Assembly (NCBI GenBank): GCA_951804985.1
Contig: OX638134.1
Coordinates: 80,579,679 to 80,643,678, forward strand
DNA: 64,000 nucleotides
From: Dryomyza anilis
Taxonomy: Eukaryota; Arthropoda; Insecta; Diptera; Dryomyzidae
Direction: 5' to 3'
Shown here: positions 23,931-35,965 of the stretch, piece by piece
How the letters are laid out: each line of letters opens with the position of its first letter
Position numbering within the stretch: the stretch's first letter is position 1
Position numbers and translations under genes: made by a program
Notes under the pieces: generated by a model
Databases searched by the model: none
Told to the model about the DNA's origin: nothing
The model's input: the letters and a program-made list of their open reading frames with translations, nothing else

Positions 23931-26674
23931 TTAAATAGTAGAATTTTTTTTTTTAATAATGAGAAACTCGAATTCTATACTTTTGTAAATTGTGAAATCT
24001 TTTAAACTAAAACCTTCACAAAACTCAAATAATTATTATTATAAAGAAAACTTTCTGGATCACCCAAAACTTTATTTTCTAACAAGTCTTTTCTTTCAAA
24101 GATTTATCCAAAATTTAATACCAAAAAGCAAACGAAAATTTAATCACAATAACAAAAAGAATCTCCCATTGAAATTAAAACTTTTCCTCTTCAATGCATT
24201 CGCATGATATTTAAAACAACCCAAGCATTTTCAATGCTTTTGTGGAAATTATAAGAATTTATCTGAAAGTAGCAGTAGCATTAGCAACAGCTACTTATTT
24301 CATTCCACTCAGCCATTTTTTCGAACACTGTCTCATTAGCCAAAGTGCTTTGCCTGTCATGTTCAATTAAAAAAGTTTTTTTTTATTTTTGTTTATTTGA
24401 TTCGCTAAACTGGGGGAGCCATCAAACAGTTATCATATGAAGCACGCAAAAATGGAAACTTCTGACTGTTGACAATTTTACAAATGCACAAAAGCAGCTA
24501 CCAGTTACCAGTGCTATTAACAATGCTGATAATTGATTTGCAGTATTTGCCTAGCACTTGATACTTGTGGGGGGACATTTATCTTTTTTTTAAATCTTTA
24601 CTTAATAAATTAAGTTTCTTTTTAAATATTTAATGAGCGCTTAACGGAAAAACTGCTGGTGCCTATGTGACAGGCAACATTTGTAAAATTGTATAAAACA
24701 TTTTTCATTTTAAAGCAAAATTGCTGGACATTTTTTTAATTATTTCAGCGCTTTTAATGTCACACCTCAATTCCTCATAGATTTCACACAATATCCATTT
24801 GGAGAAAAATTATTCATGTGGAACGACGCTTAAAATTGCCGCCCTTAAAGTTGGTGTTATTTTTTTGGCCAATTCGATAGGGGCTTCAAAGACGAAAACG
24901 GTTCAGTTGGGTCACTTGTACTAATAAAAGTTGCAAGAAGAAAAAATTAAATGTTGAAAAAGTATTACGAAATAGAACGAATTAAAAAAAGTACCTCGAA
25001 AATCACAGAATTATGTGGAAAATAATAAAGTTAGGGATGAAGCAATTTTGCAATAATGAAATTTCGAACAAGTTGTTCAAAGTTAGGCAAAGTATGAAGA
25101 AAACAAGTGTGCAAAATAACCGCAATTAAAAAAGGCTACGGAAAAGGGAAAAATTAGAAGTAGAAAAAAATGAAAAACATCGAAAATTCAACTTTTGGCG
25201 AAAGCGAAAAATAAAAGTTGGAAAGAAATGGAGCAAGAACAAACAGAAAAGCAAAAAAAGGCTACTATGAAAGAAGGTTAAAGGTTCAATATATATAAAA
25301 AAAAATATACAACATTTTGTAGTTTGAATAAATTGTATAAAGATGCTGAAAATAAAAGTCTAAATATTTGGGAGAGGGACAGAAAAAAAAAGGAAAAGAC
25401 CACGATTTAAATAAAATGTTTTAAATAAAACTCGAAATTACAAGGTATTCAAGCGTTTATAAGACGTGGCACAAAACGAAAATCGACAAATTTAATTTTG
25501 CTGTATTTGCAAATGATTTTTTTGTATTCTTTTTATAATTTTAATTACTGAATAAAATGAGAAAGTATACAAAAAATGAGGAAATTGTTTCTATTGACAT
25601 TTGAATGCTGACCCTAAAAAGGTAGGTACACCAAATTGTATTAGAATGGTATAATTGGTTTGCGATTTTAAATGAAAGGACTAAAAGAAAATAAAATAAT
25701 TGAATTTATAATATGTTGTAAAATAGTAAATAAAAATATTCTCTGTCAGAGACATGGTATTTCTAATAGAGCTTATGGCGTGTTAAATAACAGAGTACCA
25801 AAAATTTTGTATACAACTTTAAAAAAATATTCAGATTTGTATCATATGTAAAATGTGTAATAGATCTATATGTCTATCTGAAAATTTAAATAAAAACCAT
25901 CCGTTTTACAATAGAAATATTTAAAAACAAAATAAAATATTTCGTGTATTGACTACAATATTTTGTAAAATTTATTGGCATATTAGCATTAATTCAAATA
26001 TTGAAATTCGTTTTGAGAATTAAAAATAAAATGGCATTAAATGTTTTTTGAAAACTAGTTTATACATCACTCTATTTTTTATTCTAAGAAGTGACAGAAT
26101 AATGCCTAAAATTTCGATAGCCCTAATAATAGGAAAAACTTGAGTATTCAGTTAAAATATCCACCCCTGAATTATAGGAAAATCATATATGTGTGATACG
26201 CATAGGAAAAACATTGTTGAGTAGTATATTTTAAGTAGTGTATCCCCTCCATAAAAATTATATCCAATATCCGTAAAATGTATATTAAAATTAGAAAATG
26301 AAACTAGTACCTATACTAAATAATTCAAAAGTACGCTGAGGGAAAAAAATAATAAAATTATATAAAAAAGTAGTGAATTTAAATACTTTGCAACACGTTT
26401 TTTACCCATAGTCTTTTGTATTTAAATTAAATACTTTTTAGTAAATACTTTGCATTTAAATTTATTACGTACGTAATAAATTTTAAAGTAAATACTTTTT
26501 ATTACTTCTTATAACGGTGTTAAAATTTTAATTACAACATCATAAATATGTCAATCAGTATTTTAAAACTATTTTTTATATAAAGAATTTAAAAAAAAAT
26601 TATCTTTAACGAATTAGTACTGTTATTATTAGAAAATATGTCATAAAGTTTAAAAGTTAGTTTAAAAGAAGATT
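23931..26674. other. AT-rich spacer, no gene recognised
   Basis: Mostly low-GC unique sequence. An A-rich, GAA-rich tract runs from 24930 to 25420. Open frames are short and lack domains. No tRNA or tandem array. Confidence 0.45.
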
Positions 26675-26765
26675 ATTTAAATAATAATAATTTAAATAAT
26701 AATTTAAATAACAATAATTTAAATATTAAAAATAATTTAAATAATATTTAAAATCTTTTTATAAA
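26675..26765. repeat. AATTTAAAT-type AT microsatellite
   Basis: Simple repeat of AATAATTTAAATAAT with internal dyad symmetry, about 90 bp. Confidence 0.8.
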
Positions 26766-26859
26766 AAACAAAAATAATTTATAATATTTAATTGAAATAA
26801 ATTATAAATAATATGGTTTGTGTACTTACTCAATGCTTTTATTTTCAATTTGTTGGTTT

Positions 26860-27215
26860 GGTTATTTAAAAAATATCATCACTTTTGCAACAAAATCGTA
26901 TTGTCTAAAAAACACCAGGCACGCAGAAATGCGCAGCAAGTAGCCAGCGACAAAAATGCCATGGTATCTCTTTTGCATGTTCAGTCTCTTTTACTCTTTT
27001 GACAAGCGCCATCTCACTCGCACATACATCGTCATCAGCTCTCTCGCAATGCTTATCGCCTTCTGCGCAATGCGCATATCGACTCTCGTGCACCATACCG
27101 GCTCTCACGCTATTGCCAACTCTCTCCCACACACTAACCGCGATCTGCCATAAACACAATATATTGTGGTTCTCGTTTATCGTTTGTGGCAGGGTTGCCA
27201 ACTCTTTTTTAGTAT
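26860..27215. repeat. Dispersed repeat copy A, CTCTCGC-rich
   Basis: Shares an ordered set of blocks with 29790-30205: TTGCAACAAAATCGTATTGTC (here) against a near match there, then a CAGGC...CAGAA segment, GTAGCCAGCGACAA, many CTCTCGCGCACTC-like words, and finally an AG(G/A)GTTGCCA(A/G)C segment. The open frames on both strands lie within the repeat and show no domain. GAGAG/CTCTC words are known GAGA-factor sites, but function here is speculative. Confidence 0.6.
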
Positions 27216-27833
27216 ATAAAATGTTTATTTTCAATTATAGAATTTAAAAAAAAATATATTTTTTGTTATATTTAATTAAAATGTCTGCTAATTGTTTAAT
27301 AAATAATATAATAAATAAAACTATATACAAATTTTTATTTTCAAAGTATTTTTATTTATTTTATTAAAATGCTTGACATATAAGAAACTATTAATTATAT
27401 AACTTTGCATAATTCACAGTTTTATTAGCAATATATTTTACAATATTACATGGTATTTTTTATTCGTTTAAAAATCTAAAATGTTATTTTTATATATAAC
27501 TTCTTTAATATAAACAAGTCACACTATATTATTACAATAAAGGGTATTTTTCAGAGGTATATATATTGTGCTTTATGCCAGTAATGTTTTAATTTCGGGA
27601 ATATGTAGTTTCAACAAGATGATCCATAATGCGACAAATTTCAATTTATTTAAGATAACATTCTATGAGCGCACAATATCGCGTAATGTACTTTGAACCT
27701 TGACACCCATGAATTATTTTCTGTGAGGATTAGATACACAATTTTGTGCACTTAGAAGTAAAAAAGTTTTTTTTTCCTTAAATATTAATACTTGATTTTT
27801 AAAGATTTATTTTACAAATACTGTTCGATCACT
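27216..27833. other. AT-rich spacer
   Basis: Low-complexity A/T sequence. No gene or recognisable repeat. Confidence 0.45.
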
Positions 27834-28042
27834 CAGAAAAAAAACATAAAATCCCATTAAAATAGGACAGTTATCGATTTAATAGTATACAAATAATAAA
27901 TATTTTCATATAAACTCAAATAAATTTTATAGTATTTTGTAGTATTTAATAGGATTCACCGATTGAGCTAATAGTGACAAATATCATATTGACTACTTTT
28001 AATAGTAAAAACTATTAATTTTATTGTATGTTTTTTCAGAGT
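27834..28042 (-). mobile_element. MITE copy 2 (inverted)
   Basis: Reads CAGAAAAAAAACATAAAATCCCATTAAAAT at the left, the reverse complement of the right end of copies 1 and 3. The interior matches over ATTTAATAGTATAC and the CTATTAAAAGTAGT-like end, and the right boundary is TTTTTTCAGAGTG. Non-coding and more diverged than copies 1 and 3. Confidence 0.6.
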
Positions 28043-28188
28043 GATACGATTAAAAGTTTCACAAATGATATTTTAACTTTTAAAATATATTAATGCTTGA
28101 ATTACACGACTGAATAAACGCTCAACTTTTCAATCAATTTCCAAAACAATTTAAATATCAAACGCGTGATTGCCCAATTGTCCATACA

Positions 28189-28408
28189 CCCAGAAAAAAT
28201 ACTATATAAATAATAGTTTTTTACTATTAAAAATATTCAATAGGATAAATTATTATTTTAATCGGAAAATACCATTAAATACTAGAAAATACCATGACAT
28301 TGCCAATGAGTTTATATGAACATTTTTATTTTTTGTATACTATTAAATCAATAATTGTCCCATTGACCAATTTTAATGGGATTTGAGGGAATTTTTTTCT
28401 GGGAGTAC
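28189..28408 (+). mobile_element. MITE copy 3
   Basis: Ends ACACCCAGAAAAAATAC and GAATTTTTTTCTGGGAGT are inverse complements over about 13 bp. The interior is highly similar to copy 1 (AATAATAGTTTTTTACTATT, then TTTTAATCGGAAAATACC). Copies 2 and 3 face each other about 146 bp apart. Confidence 0.75.
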
Positions 28409-28519
28409 ATAAATTGGACAAACACACGGTTAATATTCAAACTATTTGAAAATTGATTCAAAAGTGTGATATTAAATAATTAACTTAATTCAACTTCTAC
28501 AACGACGATTTTATTTATA

Positions 28520-29270
28520 TATCAAGGCCTTTCATTAAAGGGTTATTGCAATTTTAAAAACAAATTCATCAGTGCTTTTCAAATATGACCATGATATTAA
28601 AATTTCATAAATCATTTACCAAATATAAATATAATAATGATAAATTAATAAGTTATTTAGTATTAAAATATTTTTTTTTTAATTTTGAATTCAAAAACAT
28701 GATAAGCCACTCCAGAAATGTGATAATGTCCAAAAAAAAAAAACGTGATGAGTCACACAAATTAAAAAAAATATATCGTCGTTGTAGAACGAAAAGTCAC
28801 CAAATATATTTTCAAAATGCCAAATGTTCATTTACAAAAATCTTTATATATCTGTCAATTTTAAATCGATGATCTTAATTTTTTTACCACATGATATGAA
28901 AATATAAATCTATCAAATGATATTTCAACTTTAAAAATTCATCAAATACTTTTTATAGCATTAATCAACAAACTCAAAATTTAATTTTTTCATAAAAATG
29001 TATTTGGGGACTTTTCGTTCTACAACGACGATATAACTTACTAGTTTTGACATTTATACATTTTTATGACTCTATTATAATTGTCTACCACATAGTAATC
29101 ACAGCTAAAAAAAAAAGTTATGACATATATTTTCAACATTATTCTGATTTTTGTGCAAATTTTAAAATTATATTATGTATGTTGATTTTGCTTAACAAGT
29201 TTAACATACAAAATAATTAAATAATCGTTATGTTGCTTATCATGTTACTGCAATAACCCCTTCATATAAA
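28520..29270. mobile_element. Possible outer element containing a nested MITE
   Basis: AAGGGTTATTGCAAT near 28540 and its inverse ACTGCAATAACCCCTTCATAT near 29247 form an imperfect inverted pair surrounding the MITE at 28772-29035. The match is only about 15-18 bp, so this is a suggestion of nesting, not a firm element. Confidence 0.35.
28772..29035. mobile_element. 264-bp MITE with 41-bp TIRs (TATATCGTC ends)
   Basis: The left terminus begins TATATCGTCGTTGTAGAACG and the right terminus is its reverse complement. The inverted match runs about 41 bp with only 2 differences. The interior is A/T-rich without coding. Flanking sequence is compatible with a TA target. A decayed, inverted copy lies at 55420-55670. 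Terminal TATATCGTC is shared with the larger palindromic element at 49662-50684. Confidence 0.85.
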
Positions 29271-29450
29271 AAAAATTTACTAAATCTAATAAATATTTTA
29301 AAAACAACATCCCTACAACCCATTTGACGATAATTTTTAAATTCGATGTAATAAAGATAAATTTTAGATATAAATCTCAAAGTATTTGAAAATTTAATTG
29401 CGTGATCTTTATAATTTTTGTCAAAAAATAAATACATTTATGATATCATC
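29036..29450. other. AT-rich spacer
   Basis: No gene or tandem repeat identified. Confidence 0.45.
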
Positions 29451-29600
29451 TCGATATCTATAACGACAAAAACAACGATATCGTTTTAGACAGGTTCGTT
29501 TTTATCGAAAACCCTATCGTTTTCGTATCATTATAGGTTATCGAAAACGACAATTTGAAGCTATGAACGATATCGTTTCGACATCGTAAAATTATCGTTT
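29451..29600. promoter_or_regulatory. CGATA/TATCG cluster, BEAF/DREF-like candidate
   Basis: Within 150 bp there are about nine CGATA or TATCG motifs, including two CGATATCG palindromes, set in repeated inverted words such as TATCGTTTT and TATCGAAAA. Clustered CGATA is the known recognition pattern of the Drosophila boundary protein BEAF-32, and TATCGATA that of DREF. An insulator or promoter-proximal role is inferred from motif density alone. It could instead be a decayed simple or palindromic repeat. Confidence 0.45.
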
Positions 29601-29789
29601 GGTTTGCTGGGATATTTCAAAAATAATAAAAATGAAGTATTAATAAATATTTTGTTGTTTTTCTAATTTAACAAATAAATAAACAATAAAAAATTTGTAT
29701 ATCTTATTTTATATAGACATTTTTCAAATGGGGCTTTAGTACGCATTTGACATTGGTTTGCGTATTTGCTAGAAAAATAACATATTAAT
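29601..29789. other. Short AT-rich spacer
   Basis: Nothing recognised. Confidence 0.4.
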
Positions 29790-30205
29790 TTTATTGTTTA
29801 TACGAAAAATAATAATCGCTATTGCAACAAAATCAAATTGTCTAAAAAGTAACAGGCGCCCAGAACCAACAGCACGCGGTCAGCGACAATACGTAGTCAC
29901 CTCTCTTGCGCTCAATCTTTCTTAGAACATTACCACAAATATTATCTTATATTATCTCAGTCGCACATATTTAGACTCTTGCGTGCTCTTATCTGTGGTC
30001 TCATGAGATCTCGCGCACTTTTCGCCTCTTGCGCATTCATTTTCTCACGCGTACATTTTGTCGCTTGCATTATTTAAGTCTCTCGCGTACTCTTCAAGTC
30101 TCTTTGTAATTTTTACGTAAAGAATTGTTTTTGTAATGCATGTTGAGTGGGGGCGTAAATATAACTGTTAATTGTGTAGTAGAGTTGCCAGCGTCTAATA
30201 TTTTC
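29790..30205. repeat. Dispersed repeat copy B, CTCTCGC-rich
   Basis: Diverged relative of 26860-27215. It opens with TTGCAACAAAATCAAATTGTC, continues with CAGGCGCCCAGAA and CAGCGACAA, then a run of TCTCGCGCACTY-like words, and closes with AGAGTTGCCAGCG. Longer than copy A because of extra CTCTTGCG words. No coding. Confidence 0.6.
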
Positions 30206-31636
30206 ATTAAATCTAATATTTTCATAAAATGTTTAAATTTTTGAAATTATATTAATTATTTTTAACTATTTTAATTAAGAATTATAAAGTTTAATAAAAT
30301 TGAACTAATATCACTCGGTAAACTTAAAATTGCCACAAACTAAAATATATATGTGTTTTTTATTTACTTTTATTTATAGGTTAACCTTTTTTTTTTAATA
30401 GAAATTAACTAATATGGATTGCTGCGAACCTTGTAGTATATAAACTTTCTAAAGAAAATATTAACTTTTTAAAAATTTGTCTTTTTATTTCAAATTTATT
30501 CATTAATATTTTTATGAACCTACAAAAAGTCTTAATAAATTAAGTGACACTTCGACGTTGCCAATACAAAAAAAAAGCCTCGGTAATTTACAAAAATTTG
30601 TAATTTAAAGCAAGTAGTTGACAAAAACAAAAGTAACAATGGAGGCACGTTTTATTACCGGCGCGAAATGTTTGCATTTTTTTCTCGCAATTTTTCCACT
30701 TAAAACTTATGTTTCCTGTGTAAAGTTTGTCTTTCTTTTTAGTAGATAAAGTATTTTGTTTCTTTGGTGCATTTTACAGGCACTACTTAGTACTTTTTTG
30801 CTATTCTTCTTCTACTTTTGTCCTAACCTTCTACTACTTTCCACGTACGCTTCTGCTACACTTCTTCTACCCTTCTTCTACCCTTTTTCTACCCTTTTTC
30901 TACTCTTCTGAATTATAAACTATTTTTTCTTATTCTGCGTTAAGCCGGTTACAGCCTTGTGAACAATATACGAGTTAATGCATAAAAAACATGTTTTTTG
31001 AGTTGGTTTTTTTAAGTCCTTCTTTTTTTTCAACATCATCTTGAAAATTTCATGGCGGAAGGAAGGATGTCTGCATAAGCAACTTCCGTTCCATGCGCTG
31101 TTGCGCTCAACGTTTGTCACCGGAAGTTGCCAAGGATGTTCCAAGGATATGCCAAGGATATGTTTAAGTAGCGCGAAACACTGTTCATGCAAATGATGCC
31201 AAAACGTACAAAAAAAACTCGAACAATTTAAAAAAAAAGCGCAACAAAAACTGAAGAAATGCTAATCCTGCCTTCGTGCTCGACAATCGAGTGGCAATGC
31301 AGCTGGTAGTGTTGCCACCTTTTTGTTGTATTTCCGTGCCGTTTCTTTCGCATGTCATTGGCAGTCGATGAGGTAAAGTTGTTGCAGATTTTCCGTTGGT
31401 TGCTATTGAAGGAAACTGAAATGAAACAGATTAAAATTTTTAAGAAAACGAGTTATTAAAATAATGTATATGTTTGATAGATGATTTAAAATCAATATAT
31501 ATAATTCTAAACGTTCACTACAAATTTTGAAAAAAAATCAGGTTTTCAATAAAAATATTTCTAATAAAAATTTGTTTAACTAAAATTTATACTTTTAGTA
31601 CAAGTTTGAAATCACTTCAGACAAAATATATGACAG
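30206..31636. other. Unique spacer, no gene recognised
   Basis: 30760-30905 is pyrimidine-rich with repeated CTTCTTCTACCC words. 31050-31400 is balanced sequence. Open frames show no domain. Confidence 0.4.
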
Positions 31637-32400
31637 AGGTGGTCAATAGGTAGGCAACACAGCAGCTATCAATCAGCAAACCAGCAGATTTTCGGCAGAT
31701 TTCCGGCAGACATAGGTAGAGTTTATAGCAAAACCTGCCTGTTGTCTGTCCTGGAACAAAACGTCAGACGGCAGCATAACGTCAGGTTATAATAATGTCA
31801 ATAAACCGCAGATATATAAAGTAAAGCATATTTTCGGCAGCTTCAAATTGTCTCTTTTGAATAAAATTGTTATGAAAGTTTCTATAATGAATGCTTGCAT
31901 AAAATGTGTATTTTAAAACCCAAATCAAAACAAATTTAAAACAAAAAGTATAATTTGTTGAGTTTTGAATAAGCTGCCGTGAAGCAAGCAATTAAATATT
32001 TGTCTTGTCTCGACTGTGTGAAACAGGTTTTGTTATTCCTAAAATCTGCCGTATTGAAGAAATAGTGAAAATTCAAAAACTGGAAATTGAAAATTTAAAA
32101 ACTGTCGACAACTGTCTTTTAACATTCTGCCAAAACTCTGCTACACGGCAGCCTATTTAAAATATAATTCCCATTATATTCCTTAATTCTACCGTGGCAT
32201 GTACAAATTATTTAACAAGCCGATTCTCTGCGTACAACATGCTGTAGGAAGACTGCCATTTTTGATGAAATCCAAACTACATGCTGTGTCCTGCGTAAAA
32301 TCTGCAACTAAACTGTGTTTTTGCCAGAAATATACAGCTATTTTGCCAGTTGAATATTTTGTCTCGTGCATATTCAAAAACTTGTTTTAAAAAAGAATCT
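31637..32400. repeat. Unrecognised segment with recurring CGGCAG/CTGCCG words
   Basis: CGGCAG or CTGCCG occurs repeatedly (near 31692, 31705, 31770, 31835, 31974, 32046 and 32145) in both orientations, together with TCTGCC and ACGTCAG words. Two overlapping open frames at 32189-32390 lie on opposite strands without a domain. It could be a decayed mobile element, but no termini were found. Confidence 0.35.
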
Positions 32401-33191
32401 CAAATAATTCCTATTTTTCCAAAACAATCGGCCATATTCCGACTTTTTTTGATCCAATTCAGATCGAATTTCATATAAAATTTGTAAATAAAAAGTTTTG
32501 CCTTCGATGACTCAGTACAAAAATTTGTTTTTTCATTGAATTCAATCCGATTGCTTTGACTTCATGGATTTCAATTTTTTGAAAACTACATTTTATGTAT
32601 TGTGTCATCGAATTCAAAACCCTTTAAATTAAATTTTTCACACAAATTGTATATGAAAATCGATCAGAGTTCGATCGAAAACCGAATATCTTATTTTGCG
32701 CAAAAACCCAATTTTACCTAGATACTACTTAAACAAAAAAAAAAGTTTTTTTTTTACAAAAATGAAAATATTTATTTCAGAATTCATATATATAGATGTT
32801 TAAAATGAAAATTTAAAAAATATATTTTTTACTAAAAAATATAATATATATAAAAGAATCCAATTGGTTTAAAAATTAAAAATTATTTCATTTAATATAG
32901 AACTTAAAGCTAAAGAAACGTGCTTCGCCTAGAGTTACTTAATGCATTAATAAATTAAAAATAATTTAATTATTTGCCCGATAAACAATCAGTGAATTAT
33001 ACGACTTAAGTCCTACAAAAAAAACAATAAATTTTGAAAACTGAAATTTTCTAATGCAATATCTTAATTAATGTGATTTAATTAACTAAGTGCATAATAA
33101 TGTTCTTTCTAAAAGTGGTAAATGATAAATTTTCAAAAACACTAGATAACAAATTGTAATATCTACAATCTTTAACCTATAAGTTCTATGT
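32401..33191. other. AT-rich spacer, 5' flank of a tRNA
   Basis: Mostly featureless. The last 130 bp carries the tRNA-associated conserved block: TTTAATTAACTAAGTGCAT at 33077-33095 and GGTAAATGATAAATTTTC near 33118, shared with the flank at 1580-1640. Confidence 0.5.
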
Positions 33192-33263
33192 GCCTCTTTA
33201 GCTCAGTGGCAGAGCACTGGTCTTGTAAACCAGGGGTCGTGAGTTCAATCCTCACAGGAGGCA
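33192..33263 (+). tRNA. tRNA-Thr (anticodon UGU)
   Basis: Same 72-nt sequence as the copy at 1682. A six-T terminator follows at about 33275. Array 4 starts about 90 bp downstream, that is, on the 3' side of the gene, unlike the copies at 5973 and 11749. Confidence 0.97.
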
Positions 33264-33351
33264 AATAATTTGATTTTTTGTTTATTAAAAATCATTTTTC
33301 CAAAAAAAAATCATTTTATCACTTTAATACAAATTTTGATTACAAATAAAT

Positions 33352-34735
33352 TTTCCACTAAAAACTTAAATTTTCACTAAAAACTCAATTTTTCATTTAA
33401 AATTCAATTTTCACTAAAAATTTAATTTTTCACTCTAATTAAATTTTTCACTAGAATTCAAATTATCTCTAAAAATTCAAAATATCATTAAAAACTAAAA
33501 TTTTCACCAAATTTCAAATTTTAACTAAAAAATAAAATTTACACTAAAAATTCATATTTTCACTAAAATTTAAAATGTTCACTAAATATTCAATTTTTCA
33601 CAAAAAATTCAATTTCTCACTAAAAATTCAATTTTTCACTAAAAATTCAATTTTTCACTAAAAATTCAATTTTTCACTAAAAATTCAATTTTTCACTAAA
33701 AATTCAATTTTTCACTAAAAATTCAATTTTTCACTAAAAATTCAATTTTTCACTAAAAATTCAATTTTTCACTAAAAATTCAATTTTTCACTAAAAATTC
33801 AATTTTTCACTAAAAATTCAATTTTTCACTAAAAATTCAATTTTTCACTAAAAATTCAATTTTTCACTAGAAAATCAAATTTTCACTAAAAAAAAATAAA
33901 TTTTTCACTAAAAATTCAATTTTTCACTAAAAATTCAATTTTTCACTAAAAATTCAATTTTTCACTAAAAATTCAATTTTTCACTAAAAAAAAATTCAAT
34001 TTTTCACTAAAAAAAATTCAATTTTTCACTAAAAATTCAATTTTTCACTAAAAAATTCAATTTTTCACTAAAAATTCAATTTTTCACTAAAAAAATTCAA
34101 TTTTTCACTAAAAATTCAACTTTTCACTAAAAATTCCATTTTTCACTAAAAATTCCATTTTTCACTAAAAATTCAATTTTTCACTAAAAATTCAATTTTT
34201 CACTAAAAATTCAATTTTTCACTAAATAAATTCAATTTTTCACTAAAAATTCAATTTTTCACTAAATAAAATTCAATTTTTCACTAAAAAATTCAATTTT
34301 TCACTAAAAAATCAATATTTTACTAAAATTCAATTTTTCACTAAAAATTAAAATTTTCAACAAAAATTCAATTTCCACTAAAAATTCAAATTTTCACTAA
34401 AAATTCAATTTTTCAATAAAAATTAAATTTTTCACTAAAAAAATTAAAATTTTCACTATAAACTCATTTTTTTCACAAAAATTATAGTTTTTACTAAAAA
34501 TAAAATTTTTACTAAAAAAATAAAATTTTTCAATAAAAATTTAAATTTTTCCATTTTTACTAAAACTTACTTTTTTAACTAAAAATTATTATTTTTAAGT
34601 AAAAATTAAATTTTTGTATTAAAAATTGAATTCTGCACTTAAAGTTATATTTTTCATTATTGATTCAATTCTTCAAAATTCTATTTTTAATGAAAAAATT
34701 TAATTTTTGATAAAAATTCAATTTTCAATTAAAAA
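33352..34735 (-). repeat. 19-bp minisatellite array 4 (inverse orientation)
   Basis: About 70 units reading AATTTTTCACTAAAAATTC on +, the reverse complement of arrays 1-3. The core 33600-34310 is nearly perfect, with A-run length variants (CACTAAAAAAATTC). Edges decay gradually. Confidence 0.96.
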
Positions 34736-35965
34736 TTCAATGTTTCTGCCAAATTTTAATAACAGAAAAAAAAAATGCATAATTTTATTTTTCCTCCTCA
34801 TATTTTTTGAAACCTTCTCCATATTGCTAAATTCCATCGTTAAATCTCGCCATACGTTGAAGAATGTTTTATTTACCCAGCACTGCTATGCATACTTTTA
34901 GGCGCATCACATGTTGCAGCAATTTCATTTTTGTTAGGTTTTTTGTTTTTCCCTTTTTTTATATATGTAGCTCCGCTGTCGCTCTGTGTGTGGCCGTGAG
35001 AAATGCTTTTAAAAGCTTTATCGTGGATATTTACGCATCATGCTTCGTTGCATCGCAAGTCGTTGAACAAAGTGAGTTTATCTGTCAATTTTTGCAGTTC
35101 TTGTTGCTGCATTCTGCGCCACTTGTGATGATGCTGCAACGATAGACTACGGGCAGGAGACAGATAGAGAGTGAAAAAGCGGGACGCAAATCAGAGAAAG
35201 ACAGCAAGCAAAAGCTGGTTGATAGCATAGAGCTTTTAGCGTTTATTAGAGATCATGTTGGATTTGTTTTCAGTTTTTTTTTTTTGTATTTGTTTTTAGT
35301 TATTTTGGAGATTTTAGAGTGCGGCAAAATGTTGGCAGTTGATTTGATTATTAACAGAAATGCATTCATTGCTTAAAAGCTTTTCGTGGAAAGGCAAAAA
35401 TTAATACGAGTTATTTTTTAAAATGTTGGTTCTTCAATTGAAAGAATTTATTTTTTTTTGAGAAAATATGAAATTTTATTAATCTTTAAGTATTTTATTA
35501 AACCATACTTTAGGTACAACATATTCTAACAAATGTATTGCAATACTTTAATAAAAACTTTTTAATCGAAGCACTTTTTTACAATTTGAAAATTTTAAAA
35601 AATATATAAAAACACTTTTAAGATTCTTTCAAAAAATGTTTAGTTTTTCAGTTTATTAATTCAATATTTTAATATAATTTTTGTTTGATTTGTATTTTCA
35701 ATTTATTTATTTATTTATTTTTTTTTTAAGCCGTTATTAACATTTTTTTTTAAACTTTAATCGAAACCAGATTTTTTTAAAAGCTTTTTTTAACCTAGGT
35801 ATTTAATATTAATTAAATGTTTTTCAATAAATATTATTCAATTATATTATTGACAATTATTTACTAAAAACTAAATTTGTCTATGAAAATTCAAAAATTT
35901 AATAAAATATATATATTTTTTTTTATAAAAATTAAATTTTTCATAAAAACAAATATATTTATTAC
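34736..35965. other. Unique spacer, no gene recognised
   Basis: 34860-35360 is balanced sequence with short domain-free frames. The remainder is A/T-rich with an ATTT microsatellite near 35702. It grades into the next array. Confidence 0.4.
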
